The notes under the pieces were generated by a model. That model worked only from the letters and a program-made list of their open reading frames with translations. It ran no database searches and was not told the DNA's origin. Positions 12,901 through 24,500 of a DNA stretch of 64,000 nt are shown here, one piece after another (the stretch's first letter is position 1; the number at the start of each line of letters is the position of its first letter). Position numbers and translations under genes: made by a program. The DNA lies in assembly GCF_000182925.2 (NCBI RefSeq), contig NC_026505.1, forward strand, positions 1,736,001 through 1,800,000, written 5' to 3'. The DNA is from Neurospora crassa OR74A (taxonomy: Eukaryota > Ascomycota > Sordariomycetes > Sordariales > Sordariaceae).

Positions 12901-15119
12901 GTGTTCCTGCCGCCCCAAATGAAGCTGGCGTCCCTGAAACCAATAATCTTGTTGCCGTTCTCGTCAACGCTGTCCTGACCCAGTTGCTTGTACTTTTCGG
13001 TCTCCTCCTCAGATAAAAACTCCTCGATACGGTCTACAGACACCTTGGACTCCTGAACGTGGGCAATCATGTCTCCGAGCTGGTCAAGCGGATATCGGAG
13101 CAGCATAAACAGAGAAATGGCGGTGAAGGCGATGGAGGGATACAACGGCTTCTTCTCGATGACGGTGTAGACAAAGAAGGTGAAGAAGGTGATGAGGATA
13201 GGAACCGTGTTCCAGACAGCTACTGCGCAAGCCCAGACCATGTACCGAGCCCGCAAGGCCTTGAGCTCTGCCCGTCTCTTCTCATCAACAATGGTCTCAA
13301 ACCTGTGCTCCCAAGCAAAGTACTTGATGATCCGGATGTTTTGGAGGACTTCGTTCGTGGTGTGGATGCGCTTGTCAGTAGCCGACATGATCTTCTTCTG
13401 GGTATACTGGAAACTCTTGGCAAAGCCAATGTTGACAGGAAGGAGCAGAGCCATGATGATGAAACCAGGGATGGCACTGTAGCCCATGACGCTATAAAGC
13501 AGGATAATGGCTACAATCAGCTGTGTAGGAGCCGAGGCAATGAGGAAATGAAGGTAGCTAGTGACCTCAGAGACCTTGAAGCTGTCGACGGACATCAAGG
13601 TAGTGATGGTTCCCAGATTGGCCTGCTCATCAGCCTCGGCGGCCTTATCCTCGGCCTTTGTAACGGCAGTCTCAGCCGCAGACTGATCATTAGCCTTCTT
13701 GTCATCCTTCGCAAGACCCAAAGCGCGCTTGAGCTTTGCGCAGAAACCCTTCTTGGCGGGAGCTTCATCCTTCTTGTCTTCGCCGAGAACCTTGTCGTTA
13801 CCGGCGGCAGCCTTTCTTCTAAGCGCCTTTGCGTAAATCTCACCGACAAGGATAGCACGGATGTTGATGCAAATCTTGCGACCGATCCAGAGGGCCTGAG
13901 CGTCTCCAACAGAGCGGACAATATCAGTGATAGGGAGGAGGATCACATAGAGCCACAAAACGTTGCGGGGAGCCTGGGTCGGGTCTTCAACATATTCGAG
14001 GATAGCCTTGAGTAGCAGGGTGGGTGCAAAGGTGAAGGCGCCCGACATAATAGCCCAGGCAGCCTGCGCAGCAACCATACCCTTGAAGTAGCTCAAGAGG
14101 TGGTAAGCCAGCGAAGTGGTCTTCTGCACTTGGCGGTAGTTGGCCAAAACGGTGGCGGCCTTGTCAGTTGGAAGCAAATTCCAGACCCGGTCGGCAGTCA
14201 ACGGCTCCTTCCAGCCTTCCCACATGATGGAGTCAACCCAGCCGAAAGTGAAGTGGGAGAAGAGAGAGGCCAAGTTCTCGCGACTGGGCTGGATACCGTC
14301 CTCCCACTCGAGAATGACCGTCTTGTTTCCCTTGCGTGTGCTGATCGACATGAAGAAGAGGAGCGAGGTCAAAGCGAAATCGACGATGGTCAAAGTCTGC
14401 CTGAGCTGCGTCGCAGGATGGACAATGACGGAGCGGAAGCCAATGAGCGAGAACAGCCACTGGGCAGAGTAGATGGCAGCCGTGTGGTTCCAGAGGTGCG
14501 ATGCGCGCCATTGGGTGTTTCTGAGAATGAGACGCAGCGCGGCGAGAATCAGGACATAGGTCCAAGCACTGAGACCAGCAATGGCGGCAATCTTGCCGTG
14601 ATGGCCGCTGTAGGCTTCGAGAACCAAGGCGACAACATTGACACCGACCAGACCGGCAATGGCGAGGATTTCGATAACGGTAAGGGCAGTTTGACCGGCA
14701 GGAGTATCAGCCTGCACGATGGAGCCCTTGGTAGTGACCTTGGCCAGTGCAAGGCGGCCGCCATTCATAGTCAGCGCTTCATCTTCGTCACTCTCGTCGA
14801 CCGGTTCTTCGTCTCTGGGTAAGTAGGTGCGGTCCTGCTCGTTATCGGCGACGCGATCGTACCCGTGGTTCGGTTTTAGCTTGGCAGCTCGGAGGAGATT
14901 TGAGGTGAGAAGTCGTAGTAGGGACAGCCCTACGACGATCAATGGTAGGAGGATCTTGAGGTAACTGTGGAAACAAGTTTGTTAGCGGTCGGCGGTGGTC
15001 AAGATGAGGGAAGATAAGCGCAAAGCTGGCGATGGCGTTGTTGGGACATACTCTTCCTGGAAACATGGCGTGAAATCGTCGGTCCGCCATATCGGCCACC
15101 CGCACTGAGCGAAACCCAT
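9918..15119 (-). CDS. ABCC-subfamily full ABC transporter (Ybt1-like)
   Basis: Two exons, 15119-15052 and 14964-9918, product 1704 aa. Exon 1 encodes MGFAQCGWPIWRTDDFTPCF and two more residues; the 87-nt intron has a GTATGT donor and a CCACAG acceptor. Architecture: an N-terminal hydrophobic TMD0-like region, TMD1, NBD1 with Walker A GPTGCGKSS (about residue 738), signature LSGGQKQR (about 844) and Walker B LLMDD, then TMD2 and NBD2 with Walker A GRTGAGKSS (about 1417), signature LSQGQRQ (about 1554), Walker B VLVMDEATASID and an IAHRLQT H-loop. NBD1 has Asp where NBD2 has the catalytic Glu, as usual for ABCC proteins, so one ATP site is probably degenerate. Fungal relatives are vacuolar or plasma-membrane exporters of bile acids, glutathione conjugates and xenobiotics (Ybt1, Vmr1, Bpt1); the substrate cannot be read from sequence. 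Long frames on the opposite strand are shadows of this gene. Confidence 0.93.
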
Positions 15120-17071
15120 TTCGCGCGCTCAGCAGCGCCTTCGTGTGGCGAGCGAGCTGGAGACAGAGGAGGTGTGTTTTTTTTTTATTTTTTTTCCAAT
15201 GGCCTGGACGTTGATGATGTCTCGGGACAGCGGGTGATACAGCCCAAAAAAAAGACGTCGGAACTTTGCTGTTTTGTCGCAAAGTCCGGCTGAGGGTTGG
15301 TTGGGGCCGTCGAGAGGTTGATATTCTCTGGCGGGCTAAAGAAGTATGCGGCGAAGGAAGACGGAATTCCTCGAGAGCGAGCGAGGTTCGAGAGGAATGA
15401 ATTTTCCGGAACTCGGTCGACTTTAAGTTGGATAAGAAGCAAGCAACTCCAGTCGTGGGTGGATGACGGGATGGGCCTTGGTTCTCTGGTCTTGGCTGGG
15501 ATTCGCCGTACTGAAGTTGCCTGTCGTTCCCCGCTGTGGATGAGGGTGAGTGGTCAGCGCGAGGTCTGCCTGCTGCAACCTACCCTCCAGTATTGTTGCG
15601 ATGAGCAATTGCCCGGCACGCCGGTGGGGTCGATTGGACACCTCTTTAGTGTTTTTGGGGGGCTTTTTAGCCTTGATAGTGGGGCTATGGATCTCGTCTT
15701 TAGACCTGCCAGTTGTCAATTGAAAGACTTTTTTGTGATCATTTGGAATCAACAAGCGGTGGCCTTTCAGTATGTATCGTTTGTTTCTTGTGGTCTGGGA
15801 CTGGTCCTTGACAAACCAGAAAATTCATCTTCCACTACGCTAGACTGGTGCTCCGGGCTTGATTTGCCGAGTCAAAAGAACATGACTGAAGCTATGTAAG
15901 ACGGCAAGGCCCGAAGGGGAAGGTCGCATCAAGATGGCTGTATTATACATCACAAAATCCCCATCGACTAAACAGCCGGTAACACATCGATATCTCGAAG
16001 CAACTGAACATTATTGTTTTCCGGCCAGGCAGATGTATAAACTCCTTATGTTGGCCGTATCACACCTCATTGTGGGCTTCGAGGCTCGTCATCATCAGCA
16101 TCATCACCACCACGACCTCTTCATTGATGCCTATCACCAACACATTATATTCTCATCGTAGGAAGTGTCTCCCACCGTTGCGGTTTCTTATCGCTTTCTG
16201 TCCCGCCTTCAGATCGATTACAACTTTGATTGGACCAGAAGACCCTTGATTGTGTCTGACGCAGTACTTGTACACTACTCTTAGACTCCAGCCTCCTCCG
16301 CATTTGGCGCTTCGTCTCTAAGTGCCCAAGTGGAATCCGGACCCCCGGAAGCTGGGACTACAACTGGGGAAACTATGTGGGTTTGGGACTTGGGAATTGG
16401 AGTTGGGAACTGGGCGGGAGGGGGACACAACGCTCGAGCCACCTACCTACCTACCTATGGCGTCGCATTGTCAACCTGTCAGTTTGACCTTGGATGATAC
16501 AATCAGGACAAGTCAACCTCTTTTTTCTTGAATCACATTCGAATGGAACAATCACAGCCGATCAGGTTGCGCAAAACACATCTGTCGACGGGCACAAGGG
16601 GAGGTGGAAGGGGTTCCCGTTGTGATGGACAACCCAACTGAAGATAACCAGCTGCGAGCCATCCATGTGACAGCTAACAAGAAGGACACGGAAACAAGGG
16701 TCCTTCAGTTGTGTCCATGCACAACCTAACGGGTACGTATCCCAACCAAACAACCGAACCTCCACCACATACCGTACTCCGCCGTTTCGTAACATGGCAA
16801 TTACTGTACAGTATTGGCATGACAACCAACCTTGGATTGTTTTTGGACCTGGAGAGTAGTTCAGTTCTGGTAAGCCATCCGCGATCTGTATAAATCCAAG
16901 TTCCAATATCACCCTTCAATTGACATCCCAATCGCTTCATCTTCAGCTCATTCGTGGTCCATCCCCCTCTAAATCCAATCTTTGGGACCGAACGGTTACA
17001 ACGATTGCTACAGTACCTCACAGGTAGGTACCTAGGTACATATGTGTGTACAACCTCGCATTCTATACAGT
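15120..17071. other. Upstream region of the ABC transporter, no gene seen
   Basis: About 1.95 kb between the ABC transporter start and the retrotransposon island. Frames such as 15297-15899 have no domain and poor composition. The stretch holds ordinary-composition DNA, a short CAT/CAC run near 16091-16115, TACC repeats near 16442-16457 and the motif AGGTAGGTACCTAGGTACA near 17022-17041. It must include the transporter promoter. It shows no sign of RIP even close to the island. Confidence 0.5.
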
Positions 17072-17076
17072 AGGTA
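17072..17076. repeat. Target site duplication, outer element (left)
   Basis: AGGTA directly precedes the left 173-bp LTR. The same five bases directly follow the right LTR at 31585-31589. This is the expected footprint of integrase-mediated insertion and fixes the outer boundaries of the element. Confidence 0.93.
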
Positions 17077-17249
17077 TGTTGGTGGGTCTCTAGCATTCAC
17101 TGAGCACAGCATTCACTAGGCCCAGACCCCACTCTGTGCCCTGCCCAGACCGCACCATATCTAGCCTTCCAAACTTTACTAGTCTCCCTCTTTCTCCTCC
17201 ATAATACTCAATTAATCGTATCCAACCGCTTAATTTCGATGGTCTTACA
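17077..17249 (+). repeat. Left LTR of the outer Copia element
   Basis: 173 bp beginning TGTTGGTGGGTCTC and ending GGTCTTACA. It aligns without gaps to 31412-31584. Its 5' half keeps most C and G where the right LTR has T or A; its 3' half is the mutated copy (for example TTAATTTCG against TTGATCTCG). Confidence 0.93.
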
Positions 17250-17262
17250 GGTTATGAGCCCT
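17250..17262 (+). other. Primer binding site, initiator tRNA-Met anticodon region
   Basis: GGTTATGAGCCCT starts directly after the left LTR. Its reverse complement, AGGGCTCATAACC, matches the anticodon stem-loop (anticodon CAT) of eukaryotic initiator tRNA-Met rather than a tRNA 3' end. Drosophila copia and several fungal Copia elements are primed by a 5' half-tRNA cut in the anticodon loop; I infer the same here. The tRNA comparison is from memory and needs checking against the host tRNA gene. Confidence 0.6.
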
Positions 17263-17689
17263 CTCTAACCTTCCCTGTAATCGCATTTTGACAAACGATA
17301 AGCGCATCATCAAGCGCATTGTCAACTTCAATAAGGCGCTGCAGCACCGGGTCAAAAGAAGCAACTGCAACCTTCATCGACTTAACGACTCGCCCGCTCG
17401 CCCATAAGCTAGCCTCGCTATATAAAGATTCTTACTAATACTTATTGTATAGCGACCCCATCGAATTAATTATCGATTTATTCAACGGACTAATTATCGG
17501 TTTATTTATTATCGAATTAAGCGATTTAAGCGATTCTATTATCGAATTAATTAAATTAATTAACGGCTAATTTAACGACTACCAACTTTCTTTTTCTTAA
17601 TATATTAAACCCTCCTATACCTACAACAACTACTAATTCATCACTAGTTCCCCTCCTTAGCGACCAAAACATCGCCGACTAGTATTAAG

Positions 17690-17934
17690 GCCTTATAGCC
17701 GAGCTTAATTATTTCCAATTCGCCGAATATATTTTTAAGATAGTCCTAGAGCCCAATAAAGCGGACGCTAATAAGTATAACGCCTAGTAGACCAAGCGTA
17801 CTAACGCTAATAAGATTCTGCTCTTTACCCTAAAAAACCTTAACGTTGTTATTATATTATATATTAATAGTTAGGATAGACCCGGTAGAGACCCTAAGGT
17901 TACATATGATCTCATTCAATTATATATCGCTCGT
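17690..17934 (+). pseudogene. Outer Copia gag, 5' part, interrupted
   Basis: A broken frame with recognisable segments such as NYFQFAEYIF and DLIQLYIAR runs up to the inner insertion. The reading frame resumes after the inner element at 26362 if one copy of CTCGT is discounted, which shows that the inner element landed inside gag. In-frame TAG codons (for example around 17790) stand where Trp or Gln would be expected after RIP. Confidence 0.7.
17930..17934. repeat. Target site duplication, inner element (left)
   Basis: CTCGT directly precedes the left inner LTR and recurs directly after the right inner LTR at 26357-26361. Confidence 0.92.
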
Positions 17935-18252
17935 TGATACGGGAATATTGACAGTACCGTTATCATATGTACAATTACTCAATTGATTAGATTAGACTGG
18001 GCATAGCTTACCCATACCCACCTTCGTTGGAGGCTCTGGTAGGCACGTGACTACGTGCCTACCTGCGTAGAAGGCTCTAGCAGGCACGTAACCTTGTACT
18101 AGTTTGGCGCTGGAATTCCTATAAAGGGATTCCCGCGCAGCACGGCCTTCGGCTACGCCTTTCTTCCTCCAACATCTTCTTTCTTTACTTTCAATACTAT
18201 AGTTTACCTATAACTACATTAGTATTATAAAGCCTCCCAGGTTACCCTATTA
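17935..18252 (+). repeat. Left LTR of the inner Gypsy element
   Basis: 318 bp from TGATACGGGAATATTGACAG to ACCCTATTA. It aligns with 26039-26356 at equal length; the differences are C/T and G/A. A perfect 11-bp inverted repeat with a 4-nt loop lies at 18038-18063. TATAAA (18120-18125) precedes a CT-rich leader, a plausible U3 promoter. Confidence 0.92.
18120..18125 (+). promoter_or_regulatory. TATA box of the inner LTR
   Basis: CCTATAAAGGGATTCCCGCG is identical in both inner LTRs (also near 26222) and lies upstream of a CT-rich stretch. It is the only good TATA box in the LTR and is probably the former U3 promoter. It contains almost no CpA or TpG, which may explain why RIP spared it. Confidence 0.6.
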
Positions 18253-21200
18253 TATAATAATTATAATTATACGAATAGTAACTACACTATCCTTTAATTG
18301 CGCCTTTTATTAGGTATTGCAATTAATTTTATTTCGGTAGACTCTCAGAAATTTACATCGATTATTTAGATTCTATATTATAAAATATTAACCCCGCGAT
18401 TACAATCACACCTCCCCCATTTAAGTCTACAAATTACTAGTCGAAAGATAAGCATTATAGACTTCCCTTTTACCCCGCACTTCTACTACATTATACTATT
18501 ATACTCGCATCGGCTCGCATCGATTAGAATACTCTAATACCTTACTACCCCAATCCAAATTTTATTTAAACTTCGATATAAAGGGTAATATTTATATAGT
18601 TCATTACAAAATAGCTTTACTCCCTAAGAATATTACAATTTACTAATTACAAAATAAATTCGTAGTATAATTAATCCTATTCTAATTTATAATTATTCCT
18701 TTATCCTCCTATTATATTTTATACCGCTTACCTTTATACCTATAATTGTAGATAGATTTTCCTTTTAACTACTATAATTGCTAAAGACCCTCCTTAGGCG
18801 GTGCGTTACTCCCCACGTAAATTATTAACACCCCTAATTACTAGTAGCGATATAACTTAAAATCCCAATATTATTAGTAATTTTATTTCGATTATTACTA
18901 ATAGCCTCTCTAGTTTACCCTTTCGTACCGCGTCTAAATAATTTATATACGCTATAACCAAACAAGCTTCCTAATTAATTATAATCCTACCCATTGACTT
19001 CTATCCTACTATTAAGGAATCCCCGTTTAAGTGCTCCCTTACTTATAACGTCCGTAATTCAGTTACCCTTAATCGTTCTAACGATAAAGATAATAAGGAA
19101 GTTGAAATTAGTTAAGTCCCTAAGCGTATTATATATAAGAAAGTTTAAATTCAATTTAATAAAGTTGAAGGCGATTCTAAAAAGTAGGTTAAAATTGCCG
19201 AATTTAATATCATTTTAATTAATTAATATATAAACAACCTTTTTACTAAGAAAAATATAGAAGACTAAACCTATAATAAGGATATTAAAAAGGAGTTTAA
19301 AAACGTTTATATAGAGTTTTATAAAGTCTATTATATTATAAATAATAACTATGCTAAATTTATATTTTACTTCGCCCTAGGTATTATTAATAATAAATCG
19401 GCTATACCCAGCGATTACTTAAATTTATCCCCCATCCGGACTACCTCCTCTAATAATTTATAAACTACTACTATTCGTATCGGTCCTAGCTAGGATAAAA
19501 ATAAAAATAAAGACAAAGATAAAACCGCTGCCCCTTATAATATATTTAACTTTATCAACCTTACTAACAATAATAACCCCAATCTATCCAACCGTCCTTT
19601 ATTTAATACCCCTTATATTAAAGAATTCAGTAGTCCCCTCCCCCGTATACATTCAATTAAAATTCCGAAGAAGGCTTTTATTAAAGATGTACAAAATAAG
19701 TTTAACCTGCCTACTTCTAGAATTTGTAAGGAAGAAACTTTTTTTACTTTTTTTACTACCGCTAAAGAACGCGAAATTAATTTATAAGAATTTATAAAGG
19801 GATAAATTAATATATAATTTAAATACTTTAAAGAAATATATAAAATTATTGAAATATATGCCTCCGATATTACCCCCCCTTCTATTCCTAATATTATAAT
19901 TCCTTCTACTCCTATTAATAAGGTTAATACTCCGGCTAATAAAGTTACACCTATTAATACCCCGCTATTAGTACTTAAAATTAATAAGGCTACTATAATT
20001 ATTAGTATTGGAAACAGCGCCCCTCCTAATAAGCCTCCTTATAAAGGAGCGGTCGCTACTACCCTTAATAATCCTAACGACGATTCTCTAATTTTAGAGG
20101 ATAATCGTAATAAGTATTGTAAGCACCGTGCTAAAGGCCGTAAAGCTAAAAAGTACGCTAATATTAATTCTAAGTCGGAGGAGTATAATAAGCGTCGTAA
20201 ATATAGTAAGTCCTATAAAAACTACAACTCTCCTAATAATTCTAATAAATTATTTAATACTGACTATTACTATTATTGTAAGTATAGCGATAAGAATTGT
20301 AAAAAGTATAATTCCTCTAATTTATCTTTGTTCGAATTTAAGTCCAATTTCGATTACGCTATTTATTATAAATTTCTTAAATTATTTAAATTTAAATCTA
20401 AATTTATTATTAATAACGAAGATCGTTTTAAGATTAAGAAGGATAATATTAGCGTCTTCAACCCTTTCTTTAATAACCCCAATAATATAAATATAATTTA
20501 GGATAGTAAGGATATAGTTTATACTAACCCCGCTATATTTATTAATTACTTTATAACCTACTTCGAAGACAAAGTAATTTATAATAAGGCTACTAAATAA
20601 TTCGCCCGCCTCTAGCCATCCCTCTTATAAAGTACTACTAAATTTTAGTAGTACAATTAAATAATTCCTAAAGACTATACTAAGATTCGTAGCGATATTT
20701 ATAAATTAACCGCCGCCCTAGTTAAGCGTTTCCGCCCCAACTTAGCTACTACTACCCGTAAATTCAGTGAAGATAAATTTTACTTTAAGTATATTACTGC
20801 CGACGAGAACGCTTTATCCCTCTTTATTATAAAGAAATTGCACTAAACCCGTACTATAGGTATTCTCTCTAAGTATAGTAATAACTAGTATAGCGTTATA
20901 ATACAAATCTAGTCCAATATAAATATTAGTATTAAAATAATCGTACCTACTCCCCCTACTATAAGTAAAATATACTATTACTTAGCTACTATCGAAAGCA
21001 CCCGTATTATACTTACTTCCGTTGTATGTAATAAATATCCGACTATTAAACTAGGTTTATCCTTCGATAAAAAAGCTAAATCTAATAATATAGATAAGTA
21101 TTGCGACTGCGACCGTAATCGCAATAAGTCTCGTAGTTTCCGTAAGACTAATAGTTATAATAATAGTAATAAGGATAAGGACTGCAATAAAGATTATAAT

Positions 21201-21450
21201 AAGGATCGTAATAAGGATTAGAATTATAATAGGAATAAAGATCGTACTTATTATATTAATTTAAATAAATTTAAGGAAATAGAGTCGGGTAGCGAACAAA
21301 TTAACTACGTTAGTAATTCTAATAGCGTTAGCGTTACCGGCTCTAAAATTAACGCTTATTATATTTATAGTAGCGAATTAATTTATTCTAAATACTTTAA
21401 AGTATTCGACTTAGTAAAAGTGAAATAATAATATATAAAAGGTTATAGAT
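18253..21450 (+). pseudogene. Inner Gypsy gag region, decayed
   Basis: About 3.2 kb of very AT-rich sequence with no long open frame. Lys/Asn/Asp-rich repeats with a few Cys codons near 21090-21260 could be the remains of a nucleic-acid-binding region. I cannot define the gag start or a zinc knuckle with certainty. Confidence 0.5.
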
Positions 21451-21524
21451 ACGTCCGAAGGCCTTAAATTAAAATAATCTCCCCCCTAAATCCTTACTAT
21501 TGCAAATATAAATACTATAAGGAA

Positions 21525-24500
21525 GTGCTCCCTTCGCGTAACCTACTTTTTACCTATTTAGACCTTTGTAAGGCTCCGGAAGATAATTCGGATACCGTAT
21601 ATTATATTAATACCCTACTTATTAAAGAAATTAAGCTATATAATAAGGAGGAGTTAAATAAAGGACTATTGTTCGGTTTTACGTATTTATGTATTATAGT
21701 TAAAGTATTACCTAATACTGTAGAAACCGAAATCTATATTAACCTTAGTACTAGGAAGACTATTATCGATAGAAAGTTTTTAAGTACTATAGAGTATTTT
21801 ATTTCTATAAAATATTCTATAAGAGTTAAAAGTATTAGCGGTAAAATTATTAAATTAATTAAATAGGCTATATTTACCTTTTACCTCCCTAGTAAGGATA
21901 GTAAGGGTTAATCTACCCTATTTAAAATAATAGCGGCCGGATAGGTTATAAATAAATTAGAATTAAACTTACTATTAATAAACTCTTTCTTCTACCTCCG
22001 TTAAGCCTATATCAACTATTATACTATAAAAGTACTATTTCCTTGAAATAATTTTAGTATTATATTCGAGGTTCTAAAGAACCCTAACGCCTATATTTGT
22101 AAAGTAGTAATCTCTAAGAAAATTATATTACAGCCCGGTGAGGAGCGTATAGTTCTAATTTTTTATAAACCGTTACCCAAAAGTAGGAGTTTCCTATTTA
22201 TATCTAATTACGAAGCAATAATTAATATAATCGTTAATACCTGTACTCCGCGAATAGTGTTAATTAGAAATTCTTCAACTAGCCTAATAATATTGTAACG
22301 AAAGTACTATATCGGTACAATTTTAAAATACGATGTAAATAGCTATTTCTTTGTATTTTAGATGGATGTATATGAGATTGCGATGGTAGTCGAAGCCTTG
22401 AATATTATAGAAGATAACCTAAAATTATTAGTTTAAAACGTAATTAAGATCGTTATTAAGGATTATTCCGTACTTATTAATATAGAATTAGATTTAGTAC
22501 CTAATACTACCCTAACTATTAATATCGAAGGCAGCTAAATTAAACTAACTGAAATTTAGCCTAAAGCTCCTAAGAAGCAATTAACCCTAGGAATCCGTAT
22601 AGATAAGAAAGCCCCTAAAGTTATTACTAAGGAGGGTATTTATATCTATACTACTAATAAGAAGGTTGCTACCGCCCTAATTAAATTAATTGCCTAATTC
22701 CTAATACTTTAGAAGGAAGGAGGGTTAGTCGATATATTAGAAGAGGATATAATATGCGTCCCTTTAGTCGAAGGTTAGTAAAATTACAAAATCGCCGCCC
22801 GATTATACCTATTAAGTAAGAAAAACCAAACTATTATTAATAAAGTTTTCGACGCTCTATATAAATAAAGAAAGATGAATTAGGTTAAATACACAACTCC
22901 TTTCGCCTACCCTATTTTTGTTGTTTAAAGAAAGATATAAATTAGATTAAAGGGAAGACCTATTATCGACCTACGTATTTTAAACAGCCTTACAATTCTA
23001 AATAATTACCTTCTACTATTATAAAACGAAATTATTACCTTTATAAGAGGAAAGGTTATTATTATAGTTATTAACGTAGTATTGTTTTTCTATTAATTTA
23101 GTATTTAGTTAAAATATTAAGACTATTTTACCCTTATAACCTATTGTAGGTTCGAGTAGCCTACTGTTGTACAAATAGGTTTTAAAAATACCCCGGTATA
23201 TATTTAACGCTTTATAGATATGCTCCTAAAGGACCACAAAGACTATTATCGTATATATATTAACAATATTATTATTACTAGCGATTCTATTAACGAATAT
23301 ATACAGTATTTGGATATAATTTTTAACCTATTTACTTTAAAGAATATAATTCTATCTCCGAAGAAGTTCTACTTTAGTTACCTAAATATTAAGCTACTAG
23401 GTTTCTACGTCGACGGATTCGGAATATTAATAATTAAGGAACGTATTGAGGCCTTTAAAAACCTAACCTTCCCTAATAACCTTAAGGCGCTCGAATAATA
23501 TATTAGTAATTCTAATTTTCTCTGCTACCTTATTGCTTACTATATTTAATTTATTAAACTATTTTAAATATATAAAGTATCCCTTTTAGCAGCCGGTTAC
23601 GAATAGGGTAAAGTAGAAAATGGTAAGTCCGTCCGCCGAGCGGCCTACTATATTAAAATATTCTTTAAGTCTACCCCTACCGAGTTAGAAACTTTTAAAG
23701 CTTTATAAAAGGCTATTTATAGAGAACCTACTATTTTTTACTATTTGAACCCTCTATAGCTAATCTTTTTATAAATTAACAGCTCTTTAAAATATAGCTT
23801 TAAAGGTATACTCTTCTATTTATATCCTAAATTTAAATAAATAGAAGGATCTCCTATTCCTATTAATTAAGTAATACTAATTATATTTTTGAATAAGGTC
23901 CTTATAAAGGCTAAAACCCGCTACGGCCCGTTAAAATTTAAAGTCGTATATTTTATATAGGTAGTACGTAAGTTTCGCACTTAATTATATACATATAAGT
24001 ACCCAATTATTATTCTAATTGACCACTCTACTACTAAAGGTATTATTAAATAAACTTCCTTACGTACTATATTTACCGACTGTACTAACTAAAGACTAAT
24101 TAACGCTTTTATCTACCTATTATAATACAAGCTAAAAGTCTACTATATCCCGGGCAAGCTGAATTTTATCTTAAATGCCCTAAATTGCTTGTAAACGGAA
24201 TAGGACGTCCCTAATAATTTAAACCTAAATGGAGTCTCCGTTCTTAATAATGTTTAGTACGCCTTTTTAGAAGTATAAATAGATAATTACGTCCGGCAAT
24301 AGTATTGAGACGCCTACTAAAACAATAAGAAATTCGCTAGTATCCTAGATTATTTTAAGGACTACGAGTGCGTTACCGAGGATAGTATTAAGGTCTTTTC
24401 GAAGCTTGACTATTCCTTCTTTATAAGAGACGGCCTTATTTATAATATATAAATTAATAGTACTAAGATATTATACGTTCCTTATAAGTACGTTAAAAGT

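Noticed and set aside
9873-14822. Five long plus-strand frames (240-320 codons) across the ABC transporter
   Set aside because: They are the reverse-complement frame of a strongly conserved 1704-aa gene, share its stop-poor codon pattern, and show no domain.
15297-15899. 200-codon plus-strand frame upstream of the ABC transporter
   Set aside because: It overlaps the transporter promoter, has no domain and has mixed, random-looking composition.
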